A DNA stretch of 5,192 nt from Parafilimonas sp. (GTDB lineage Bacteria; Bacteroidota; Bacteroidia; Chitinophagales; Chitinophagaceae): NCBI GenBank assembly GCA_025927795.1, contig JAICKT010000329.1:1-5192 (forward strand), in the 5' to 3' direction. The notes under the pieces are model-generated. The model worked only from the letters and a program-made list of their open reading frames with translations, was not told the origin of the DNA and ran no database searches. Each line of letters begins with the position of its first letter. The first letter of the stretch is position 1. Made by a program: the position numbers and the translations under genes. Shown one piece after another: positions 1 through 4,887 of the stretch.

Positions 1-97
1 AAAAATCAAGATTGCTTTCTTCAAGCGTGTCTGCAAAAAACTCAACTTCATTTTCATCATTTTCAATTAATAAAATGGTTTCTTTTCCATCTCTCAC
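1..97 (-). CDS. Response regulator receiver-domain protein, N-terminal part (runs off the left edge)
   Basis: On the minus strand an open frame reads V-R-D-G then KETILLIENDENEVEFF and ADTLEES before leaving the window. A hydrophobic beta-strand (ILLI), then an acidic cluster (END) and a helix, is the beginning of a CheY-like receiver domain, where the acidic residues bind Mg2+ near the phospho-accepting Asp. That Asp and any output domain lie outside the window. An in-frame TAA at 101-103 means the only plausible start is GTG at 95-97; no in-frame ATG is visible. Small stand-alone receivers of this type are common partners of histidine kinases. The start sits just 13 bases below a strong hairpin (111-145), which is odd for an intact gene, so a degraded 5' end cannot be excluded. 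The receiver assignment rests on about 30 residues. Confidence 0.55.
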   Translation of the reverse strand, partial: MRDGKETILLIENDENEVEFFADTLEESNLDF

Positions 98-110
98 AGT
101 TTAAAATTTT

Positions 111-145
111 AAAAAGAGTTACCCGGTTGAAGGGCAACTCTTTTT
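111..145. terminator. Strong, potentially bidirectional intrinsic terminator hairpin
   Basis: The 10-base arm AAAAAGAGTT (111-120) pairs perfectly with AACTCTTTTT (136-145). After one A/C mismatch (121/135) the stem continues with CCC (122-124) against GGG (132-134), closing a 7-base loop. A T run follows on the plus strand (through 146), and on the minus strand the complement of the A run gives a U tract too, so it could stop transcription either way. No intact gene ends beside it. On the minus strand it lies in the leader of the receiver gene, where it could act as an attenuator. Confidence 0.75.
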
Positions 146-146
146 T

Positions 147-615
147 AAGGGTTTGTTCATAGATTAGCCGGCCTTCATATAAAAATTTAAATAGTGCAGC
201 CTTCTGATTATATAAAGAATTACAAATGAATTCATACAAAAAGTTCTTTCTAAAAAGCAAAAAAAATGGAATTGGGACTACAGTATTAAGCGATGTATAG
301 GCGCCTCAACGAGGGTATTTTTTTGAAAGCACAATAATAGTAATAATAAAATTAAATCACACATGATTACTATAATTTTTTTGATATTTTATTACTTTAA
401 AGCAGTAAGTATTAGCCGGGTTTCTATTATACTAAATCCAGATTTCTTATAGAATTTACTTTTAAAGAAGAACCTAAATTGATGTTATAAAAATCTGTCG
501 GTTGTAAGCCAGATTTCAGAATTAATAGCCTTGTTTGCTTATTAGAAATTGTATGTTTAAATATCTTAAAAAAGATTTCGGAAATTAAATAATTTCAATT
601 TTAAGATTTTACTAT
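147..615. other. Long AT-rich stretch without a recognisable gene
   Basis: All six frames are interrupted frequently, and the short open frames (for example minus-strand 63-260, which spans the hairpin) show no domain-like composition. I see no tRNA or other RNA gene. Minor items are two copies of ATTAGCCGG (163-171 and 411-419), two copies of CCAGATTTC followed by AGAATT (438-456 and 509-523), and a weak 4-bp hairpin before a T run at 304-324. Because the decayed transporter-like gene begins just to the right, part of this stretch may be its eroded N-terminal region, but no matching residues can be read. Confidence 0.5.
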
Positions 616-841
616 AGTACAACCATTGGCGGCATGCTGAATACTTTTCCTTTTAATTTCAAACATTCACATTGCTTTACACATTGCATATTGTTGTAGC
701 AATTGAATTGGTGGGTATTGCATTTATCCTTATCGCTACATGAAAACAGCACTCGTTAAAACATTGTTACAGGTTATTGCAGGCGGTTGAATTGTTTTTG
801 GTATAGGTGTATTGTTGGGCAACCTAAATATTGCTCCTTAG
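616..841 (+). pseudogene. Decayed membrane-protein gene, resembling the C-terminal half of a VIT1/CCC1-family transporter
   Basis: Three plus-strand frames carry consecutive pieces of one membrane protein. Frame one (616 on) reads STTIGGMLNTFPFNF. The next (about 687-728) reads HIVVAIELVGIAFI. The third (731-787) reads YRYMKTALVKTLLQVIAGG, then TGA at 788-790, then IVFGIGVLLGN, ending at TAG 839-841. A Gly-Gly/Pro-Phe segment, an 'IEL' helix, an R-Y-R-Y-M-K-T linker and a final glycine-rich helix are the order I expect at the C-terminus of VIT/CCC1-type iron or manganese transporters; that family name is recognition from memory. Adding one base near 729-730 would join IAFI to YRYMKT, and changing TGA to TGG would restore a Trp, so the lesions look like ordinary decay or sequencing errors. 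The upstream half is not recognisable. It stops 6 bases from the converging gene at 848. Confidence 0.55.
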
Positions 842-847
842 TTTGTA

Positions 848-1132
848 CTATGAATTTATTTGCGCTGAATTTTCTTCTCCGGTTTTTTTCTTTATATCTT
901 CTTTCTTTTTAGGTTGTGCAGCTTTTTTAAACGTTTTAGTTTTTTTATCTGTGCCGTTAAGACGTACGCCTTTTACAAGTAAGCGCGTAGCTTTTTTCAA
1001 ACGCTTATTAAATTTTTTCTTACCAAGGCTTTCTTCTATTTCCGGCAAGGCAACTTCAATTTTATGTGCGAGTTCTTTTTTTAATTCCTTTTTGTTATGA
1101 AACGAATATGTTGCAGATTTTTTTGTAGCCAT
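848..1132 (-). CDS. Small lysine-rich conserved-type protein of unknown function
   Basis: The protein has 94 residues, starts at ATG (1130-1132) and ends at TAG (848-850). It is very basic. Residues 14-55 look helical and contain the block KIEVALPEIEESLGKKKFNKR, followed by a lysine-dense, probably disordered tail (about 60-94). There is no signal peptide or membrane segment. I recall similar short 'ALPELK.SLGEKKF.KRIKKAAKLL'-type proteins in Sphingobacteriales/Chitinophagaceae, with Lys/Ala-rich tails reminiscent of histone H1-like proteins, but I know no assigned function. Nucleic-acid binding is only an inference from charge. It is a single-gene unit, divergent from ribBA, with its own TAnnTTTG element 15 bases upstream. 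The opposite-strand frame over the same region is a low-complexity shadow of its lysine codons. Confidence 0.75.
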   Translation of the reverse strand: MATKKSATYSFHNKKELKKELAHKIEVALPEIEESLGKKKFNKRLKKATRLLVKGVRLNGTDKKTKTFKKAAQPKKKEDIKKKTGEENSAQINS

Positions 1133-1146
1133 ATATAAAAATTAAA

Positions 1147-1154
1147 CAAATTTA
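1147..1154 (-). promoter_or_regulatory. Candidate Bacteroidota -7 element for the lysine-rich protein gene
   Basis: Read on the minus strand, 1154-1147 is TAAATTTG, a full match to the Bacteroidota -7 consensus TAnnTTTG, and lies 15 bases before the ATG at 1132. This would give a very short leader. No clear -33 TTG is seen at the right distance, and in AT-rich DNA such an octamer can occur by chance. Confidence 0.35.
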
Positions 1155-1281
1155 AAATTACGTTTAATTATTTAATGTTAAGCTTTCAGCAAATAAAAAA
1201 CACGCTTGCATCGGGTGTATTTATTGGTTTCATAAGTATGCTGTTTCCGCTGTTCACAACTTAACTACAAATTGTATCGCG

Positions 1282-1289
1282 TACCTTTG
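1282..1289 (+). promoter_or_regulatory. Candidate Bacteroidota -7 element for ribBA
   Basis: TACCTTTG at 1282-1289 matches TAnnTTTG exactly and lies 15 bases before the ATG at 1305. A TTC (1253-1255) is the nearest approximation to the -33 TTG, so the upstream half is weak. With transcription starting near 1294-1296, the in-frame TTG at 1272 would lie outside the mRNA, which favours ATG 1305 as the ribBA start. The implied leader is too short for an FMN riboswitch. Confidence 0.5.
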
Positions 1290-1304
1290 TATAAATTTTA
1301 TATA

Positions 1305-2510
1305 ATGTTGAACTCGATTGAAAGTGCGATTGAAGATATAAAGCATGGTAAACTGGTAATTGTGGTTGATGATGAAGACCGCGAAAATGAAGGTGATTTT
1401 ATTACAGCAGCACATAATGTTACACCTGAGATTATTAATTTTATGAGCAAGCAGGGGCGTGGTTTAATTTGTGTGCCGATGAATGAAGAACGTGCGGATG
1501 AATTGAAACTTGATTTAATGGTAACCAATAATACTGCATTGCATGAAACACCTTTTACGGTAAGTGTTGATTTAATTGGTCATGGATGCACAACCGGCAT
1601 TAGTGCACATGATCGCGCAAAAACAGTACAGGCATTAATCAATCCCGAAACAAAACCTGAAGATTTAGGAAGACCCGGGCATATATTTCCATTGCGTGCA
1701 AAAAAAGGTGGTGTATTAAGAAGAACCGGTCATACAGAAGCAACAGTTGATTTGGCAAGACTTGCAGGTTTCGAATCTGTTGGCGTTTTGGTTGAAATTA
1801 TGAATGAAGATGGAACGATGGCACGTTTACCACAGCTTAGAAAAATCGCTGATAAGTTCGATTTGAAAATTGTTTCAATAAAAGATTTAATAGAGTATCG
1901 CTTAAAAACAGATTCATTAATTGAAGAAATTACGCGTGTAGAAATGCCTACCAAATATGGTAACTTTAAACTGGTTGCATTTAAAGAAAAAACTACAGGT
2001 GGCGAACATCTTGCTTTAATAAAAGGTGAATGGCAAAAAGATGAACCTGTATTAACACGTGTGCATTCAAGTTGTTTTACAGGTGATATTTTGGGCAGCT
2101 TTCGTTGCGATTGCGGCGATCAGCTACATAAAGCCATGCAAATGGTAGAAGCAGAAGGCAAAGGTTTAATTATATATATGAACCAGGAAGGCAGAGGTAT
2201 TGGTTTAATGAATAAACTGCGTGCATATAAATTGCAGGAAGAAGGCATGGATACGGTTGAAGCAAATCTGCATCTCGGTTTTGGAATGGACGAACGTGAT
2301 TACGGTGTTGGTGCGCAAATATTACGTTATTTAGGTGTAACCAAATTAAGATTGATGAGTAATAATCCTAAAAAGCGTGCAGGTTTAAGTGGTTATGGTT
2401 TAGAGATTGTCGAAATTGTTCCCATCGAAATAAAACCCAATAAACATAACGAAAAATATTTGGCAACTAAGCGTGATAAAATGGGGCATAAAATTCTTTC
2501 GCATAAATAA
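1305..2510 (+). CDS. ribBA: Bifunctional 3,4-dihydroxy-2-butanone-4-phosphate synthase / GTP cyclohydrolase II
   Basis: The 401-residue cytoplasmic enzyme catalyses both entry reactions of riboflavin synthesis: ribulose 5-phosphate to 3,4-dihydroxy-2-butanone 4-phosphate plus formate (N-terminal domain), and GTP to the diaminopyrimidine ribosylamino phosphate (C-terminal domain). The N-terminal domain (about 1-200) has the acidic active-site loop DDEDRENEGD (22-31), GISAHDRAKT (98-107), RPGHIFPLRA (123-132) and RRTGHTEA (139-146). The GTP cyclohydrolase II domain (about 205-401) has the zinc cysteines C257, C268 and C270 (in HSSCFTGD and RCDCGDQL), QEGRGIGL (294-301), the catalytic-type D329/R331 in MDERDYG, and SNNPKKR (352-358). 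Length and domain order are normal and no key residue is missing. ATG 1305 is chosen because the upstream extension to TTG 1272 adds non-conserved residues and precedes the putative promoter. It leads the plus-strand run to ftsY; the next reading frame starts 13 bases after its stop. Confidence 0.97.
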   Translation: MLNSIESAIEDIKHGKLVIVVDDEDRENEGDFITAAHNVTPEIINFMSKQGRGLICVPMNEERADELKLDLMVTNNTALHETPFTVSVDLIGHGCTTGISAHDRAKTVQALINPETKPEDLGRPGHIFPLRAKKGGVLRRTGHTEATVDLARLAGFESVGVLVEIMNEDGTMARLPQLRKIADKFDLKIVSIKDLIEYRLKTDSLIEEITRVEMPTKYGNFKLVAFKEKTTGGEHLALIKGEWQKDEPVLTRVHSSCFTGDILGSFRCDCGDQLHKAMQMVEAEGKGLIIYMNQEGRGIGLMNKLRAYKLQEEGMDTVEANLHLGFGMDERDYGVGAQILRYLGVTKLRLMSNNPKKRAGLSGYGLEIVEIVPIEIKPNKHNEKYLATKRDKMGHKILSHK

Positions 2511-2523
2511 TTGAAATTCGAAA

Positions 2524-2751
2524 TTGAAAACTCAATTATCATTGGAAAATAATCAATATAAATTAGACAGAAATAATATTTCTGCTATGTCATTTGAAGA
2601 AGCAGATGATCACACAACTTATTGGCTTGATAAAACGGAAGATGAAAGATTAAATGCAGCATGTTTTCTCATTAACCAGCTATATGGTGTAACACCAGAT
2701 ACAAAAGTTGACCGTACGATTACAGACCATAGAAAATTTTCTGATGGCTGA
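2524..2751 (+). CDS. Small protein of unknown function, coupled to a nucleotidyltransferase
   Basis: The 75-residue soluble protein has conserved-looking blocks SFEEADDH (23-30), YWLDKT (33-38), ERLNAACFLINQLYG (41-55) and VDRTITDHRK (62-71). No signal, membrane segment or known catalytic motif is visible. I recall similar short 'EEAD..YW..KTPEERL' proteins directly upstream of nucleotidyltransferases in Bacteroidota, but no assigned function. The start is uncertain: TTG 2524 is the first possible codon after an in-frame TGA (2512-2514), TTG 2542 is another, and ATG 2587 gives 54 residues. I prefer an upstream start because the ATG lies inside what looks like the conserved N-terminal block. 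Its last 8 bases overlap the nucleotidyltransferase start (ATG within ATGGCTGA), a stop/start arrangement that usually means translational coupling. It could be an antitoxin-like or adaptor partner; that is inference from context only. Confidence 0.75.
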   Translation: MKTQLSLENNQYKLDRNNISAMSFEEADDHTTYWLDKTEDERLNAACFLINQLYGVTPDTKVDRTITDHRKFSDG

Positions 2752-3220
2752 TTTGTTCAATAAAGATTTTTTAGATTTTATTGATGCACTTAACAAAGCA
2801 AAAGTGGAATATATTTTGGTTGGTGGTTATGCTGTAATACTTCATGGTTTTGCGAGGTCAACAGGGGATATGGATATTTGGGTAAACAAAACATCTGATA
2901 ATTATAAAAAATTAAAAAAAACATTTTTATTATTTGGGGCCCCAATATTTTCTGAAAAAGATTTTTTAGGAAATGAAATTGATGTTTGGGGTATAGGTAA
3001 AGAACCTAATCGCATAGAAATATTAAATCAATTAAAAGGAATAGCATTTGAAGAAGCATATCCGCTTTGTAAAATTTTTATTCAAAATAAAATTGAAGTA
3101 AAATATATTCACATCAATCATTTAATTAAAGCAAAAGAAGCAGCAGGCAGATTTAAAGACAAAAATGATATTGAGCAACTAAACAAAAAAAAATCAGAAA
3201 TAAAGCATGGGTTTATTTAA
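2744..3220 (+). CDS. MNT-type nucleotidyltransferase (DUF6036/AbiEii-like fold)
   Basis: The 158-residue cytoplasmic protein belongs to the polymerase-beta-like nucleotidyltransferase superfamily. The N-terminal core reads LVGGYAVILHGF (25-36) then ARSTGDMDIWV (37-47): the Gly-Gly motif followed by the D42-x-D44 metal-binding pair. Further on, EPNRIEIL (87-94) supplies a third acidic residue (E92; I remember Asp here in relatives), and the C-terminal part has HLIKAKEAAGRFKDKNDI (126-143), a typical ending of this family. The catalytic set therefore looks intact, so NMP or AMP transfer to a protein or RNA is plausible, but the substrate cannot be read. ATG 2744 is chosen over TTG 2708 because the extra 12 residues match nothing and the overlap with the preceding stop is then a tidy 8 bases. 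It ends 14 bases inside ftsY. MNT proteins often belong to toxin-antitoxin pairs, but the partner here does not look like a HEPN or AbiEi protein. Confidence 0.88.
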   Translation: MADLFNKDFLDFIDALNKAKVEYILVGGYAVILHGFARSTGDMDIWVNKTSDNYKKLKKTFLLFGAPIFSEKDFLGNEIDVWGIGKEPNRIEILNQLKGIAFEEAYPLCKIFIQNKIEVKYIHINHLIKAKEAAGRFKDKNDIEQLNKKKSEIKHGFI

Positions 3221-4172
3221 TAAATTATTTGGTAAAAAAGAAAAAGAAAGTTTAGATGAGGGTTTGCAAAAAACCAAAGCAGGTTTTTTTGAAAAAATAA
3301 CGAAAGCAATTGCAGGAAAAAGTACAGTTGATGAAGAGGTGCTTGATGAATTGGAAGACGCTTTGGTAAGTGCAGATGTTGGTATTGATACAACAATAGA
3401 AATTATCAACCGCATTGAACAGCGTGTTGCAAAAGATAAATACGTGAGCACATCTGAATTAAATAAAATGCTGCAAAATGAAATTGAAAATGTTTTAACT
3501 GATTCGCCAGAAGATTCATACAAAGAATTTGATTTGCCTGAAAATAAAAAGCCTTATGTTTTATTAGTTGTAGGAGTTAATGGTGTTGGCAAAACAACCA
3601 CCATTGGCAAACTTGCCCACAATTATAAAAAGGCCGGTAAAGAAGTTTTGCTTGGTGCTGCAGATACATTTCGTGCTGCTGCTGTTGACCAGTTAACAAT
3701 ATGGAGCGAAAGAGTTGATGTGCCAATTGTAAAACAACCAATGGGCAGCGATCCTGCCGCAGTTGCGTATGATGCAGTAAAGAGTGCAGTTGCAAAAAAA
3801 TCCGATATTGTAATTATTGATACTGCCGGTCGTTTGCACAACAAGATTCATTTAATGGAAGAGCTTTCTAAAATTAAACGTGTTATTCAAAAAGTAATTC
3901 CTGATGCGCCGCATGAAGTTTTGCTAGTGCTCGATGGCTCAACCGGGCAAAACGCATTGGAGCAGGCAAAGCATTTTACAGCAGCAACAGATGTTACATC
4001 AATCGCAATTACAAAACTTGATGGCACTGCAAAAGGTGGTGTTGTTTTAGCAATCGCTAATCAATTTAAAATACCTGTAAAATATATTGGTGTAGGAGAG
4101 AAGATGGATGATCTTCTCATCTTTGATAAACGTGAATTTGTTGATAGCTTATTTAATTTGGAAAAGGTTTAA
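3207..4172 (+). CDS. ftsY: Signal recognition particle receptor, FtsY GTPase
   Basis: The 321-residue SRP receptor docks SRP-bound ribosomes at the membrane by forming a GTP-dependent heterodimer with Ffh. A short basic amphipathic N-terminus (MGLFNKLFGKKEKE) replaces the long acidic A domain of E. coli FtsY, as in many other bacteria. The N domain is about 20-105. The NG domain carries the P-loop GVNGVGKTT (123-131), the insertion-box motif DTFRAAAVDQL (153-163), DTAGR (205-209), the guanine-specificity motif TKLDG (269-273), GGVVLA (277-282) and the closing motif GVGEKMDDL (295-303). All GTPase motifs are intact. ATG 3207 lies inside the last codons of the nucleotidyltransferase gene, so translation of ftsY may depend partly on ribosomes finishing that gene. 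No clear intrinsic terminator follows before 4247. Confidence 0.97.
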   Translation: MGLFNKLFGKKEKESLDEGLQKTKAGFFEKITKAIAGKSTVDEEVLDELEDALVSADVGIDTTIEIINRIEQRVAKDKYVSTSELNKMLQNEIENVLTDSPEDSYKEFDLPENKKPYVLLVVGVNGVGKTTTIGKLAHNYKKAGKEVLLGAADTFRAAAVDQLTIWSERVDVPIVKQPMGSDPAAVAYDAVKSAVAKKSDIVIIDTAGRLHNKIHLMEELSKIKRVIQKVIPDAPHEVLLVLDGSTGQNALEQAKHFTAATDVTSIAITKLDGTAKGGVVLAIANQFKIPVKYIGVGEKMDDLLIFDKREFVDSLFNLEKV

Positions 4173-4191
4173 TCAGGAAATTATTTGAGAG

Positions 4192-4236
4192 TTATTCTTA
4201 TTCAATCTTAAAGTTTGTTTTTTATTTTTCGTCATC
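4192..4236 (-). repeat. Degenerate copy of the 3' end of a T9SS-substrate gene (direct repeat, left copy)
   Basis: This 45-base segment aligns with 4843-4887, the 3' end of the sorting-domain gene, at about 41 of 46 columns, including a 20-base exact match (4202-4221 = 4854-4873). Both copies have the same orientation. In the minus direction the codons for KQTLRL are still readable, but two single-base indels relative to the right copy and a TGA at 4242-4244 break the frame, so it is a relic and not a working gene end. It lies between ftsY and the 3' end of the DUF4440-like gene, whose stop is 11 bases away. Confidence 0.8.
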
Positions 4237-4246
4237 ATTATTCACA

Positions 4247-4690
4247 TTATGTTTTTGAGGTAAGGTCAGGCTTGCCAGTCTTTAAATCAACCGGCACTGA
4301 GACATGTTCAAGCACGATCAGCCAATTACCTTCAATCTTACGATAGCCGTCCGTAACGCGCACCGTCCGATCAATCGAATTACCTTGAACATCAGTACCC
4401 GTAACGTGCTGGATGCTGTGACTAAATCCAAGATTACCGTCAACAGTGATGCTGAGATCAGTGATGTCGATTTTTGGTGTGCCCTTAAAGTGTAAGAAGA
4501 AACTCAACCAAGCTTTACGATATGTGTCAGCACCAAGATGTTGCCTCGGCGGAACAACGTCGAAAACGACAAGACTTTTATCCGGTATGTAGTTCTTCAT
4601 CATCGCATCAACATCTCCTGCATTGAAGGCAACTGCAAACTTATCTTCAAGCGCCCGAATCGCTGCCTCATCATCTGAAATCTTTTTCAT
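4247..4690 (-). CDS. SnoaL-like / DUF4440 (NTF2-fold) protein, probably horizontally acquired
   Basis: The 147-residue protein has no signal peptide or membrane segment. It opens with the typical NTF2-fold helices DEAAIRALEDKFAVAFNAGD (7-26) and VDAMMKNY, continues with FDVVPP and GADTYRKAW, and ends with strand motifs GYRKIEGNWLIVLEHVSVP. This pattern belongs to ketosteroid-isomerase-like/SnoaL-type proteins, a superfamily of cone-shaped alpha+beta barrels that includes isomerases, hydrolases and non-enzymatic binding proteins. The substrate cannot be inferred. Close-looking relatives that I recall are common in Proteobacteria. The gene is visibly richer in G+C (CGC, CCG and GCG codons) than its neighbours, which suggests transfer. 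The start is ATG 4688-4690 and the stop TAA 4247-4249. It is transcribed toward ftsY and lies between two copies of a T9SS gene tail. Confidence 0.88.
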   Translation of the reverse strand: MKKISDDEAAIRALEDKFAVAFNAGDVDAMMKNYIPDKSLVVFDVVPPRQHLGADTYRKAWLSFFLHFKGTPKIDITDLSITVDGNLGFSHSIQHVTGTDVQGNSIDRTVRVTDGYRKIEGNWLIVLEHVSVPVDLKTGKPDLTSKT

Positions 4691-4733
4691 ACAATGGATT
4701 TAACGTGTGAAAAAAATAAAATAACACATTGGT

Positions 4734-4762
4734 TAAAGGTAAAAATCATAAGTGCTATGCAA
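4734..4762 (-). promoter_or_regulatory. Candidate Bacteroidota promoter for the DUF4440-like gene
   Basis: On the minus strand a TTG (4762-4760) is followed after 18 bases by TACCTTTA (4741-4734), one mismatch from TAnnTTTG, a spacing close to the usual Bacteroidota -33/-7 arrangement. Transcription would begin near 4728, giving a leader of roughly 38 bases. The promoter lies just downstream of the terminator at 4789-4820, so the gene would be transcribed independently of the T9SS gene. Confidence 0.4.
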
Positions 4763-4788
4763 CCAATTCTCAGTCATCATTTAAAAAA

Positions 4789-4820
4789 AAGACATGACAG
4801 TTTTAAAATTGCCATGTCTT
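4789..4820 (-). terminator. Intrinsic terminator of the T9SS-substrate gene
   Basis: The arms 4789-4802 and 4807-4820 pair over 14 positions with one A/C mismatch and one G-T wobble around a 4-base loop; the core is AAGACATG against CATGTCTT. In the minus direction the stem runs into a U tract, the complement of the A run 4783-4790. It lies 22 bases past the stop codon at 4843, as expected for a terminator of that gene. The plus-strand side has only a weak T run. Confidence 0.85.
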
Positions 4821-4842
4821 CTTAAAAATAAAAATGGTTAGA

Positions 4843-4887
4843 TTATTCTTTACTCAATCTTAAAGTTTGTTTTCTATTTTTTTCATC
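4843..4887 (-). repeat. 3' end of the T9SS-substrate gene (direct repeat, right copy)
   Basis: This is the intact copy of the 45-base repeat whose degenerate partner is at 4192-4236. It encodes the last 14 residues or so of the sorting domain (TDEKNRKQTLRLSKE) and the TAA stop. The two copies are 651-652 bases apart and flank the DUF4440-like gene, its promoter and the terminator. Confidence 0.8.

Noticed and set aside
63..260. Minus-strand open frame of 65 residues
   Set aside because: It runs through the terminator hairpin, has no domain-like pattern, and conflicts with the better receiver-domain reading at 1-97.
304..324. Second terminator (CCTC-AAC-GAGG followed by a T run)
   Set aside because: The stem is only 4 bp with a 3-base loop and no gene ends nearby; chance is more likely.
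163..523. Short repeats (ATTAGCCGG twice; CCAGATTTC...AGAATT twice)
   Set aside because: Each occurs only twice with irregular spacing and no dyad structure, so there is no support for a CRISPR array, attachment site or origin.
831..1100. Plus-strand open frame of 89 residues rich in Phe, Leu and Ser
   Set aside because: It is the antisense image of the lysine-rich protein's AAA/AAG codons; the minus-strand reading has a patterned, soluble protein and a promoter.
1141..1168. Inverted repeat ATTAAAC/GTTTAAT overlapping the -7 element of the lysine-rich gene, a possible operator
   Set aside because: The arms are only 7 bases of A/T-dominated sequence, which is expected by chance in such DNA; no regulator is nearby.
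1133..1304. FMN riboswitch before ribBA
   Set aside because: The upstream region lacks the conserved RFN-element segments (such as AGGGGC/GGATG-like blocks), and the likely transcription start leaves a leader of only about 10 bases.
1272..1304. N-terminal extension of RibBA from TTG 1272
   Set aside because: The added residues match nothing in the family, and the codon lies upstream of the putative -7 element at 1282-1289; ATG 1305 gives the normal N-terminus.
4304..4495. Plus-strand open frame of 63 residues
   Set aside because: It is antisense to the clear SnoaL/DUF4440-like protein and has no recognisable motif.
4191..4762. Insertion sequence or integron cassette around the DUF4440-like gene
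   Set aside because: No transposase or integrase, no terminal inverted repeats and no attC-like structure are visible; only the T9SS-tail direct repeats mark the boundaries, so it is reported as an unexplained rearrangement instead.
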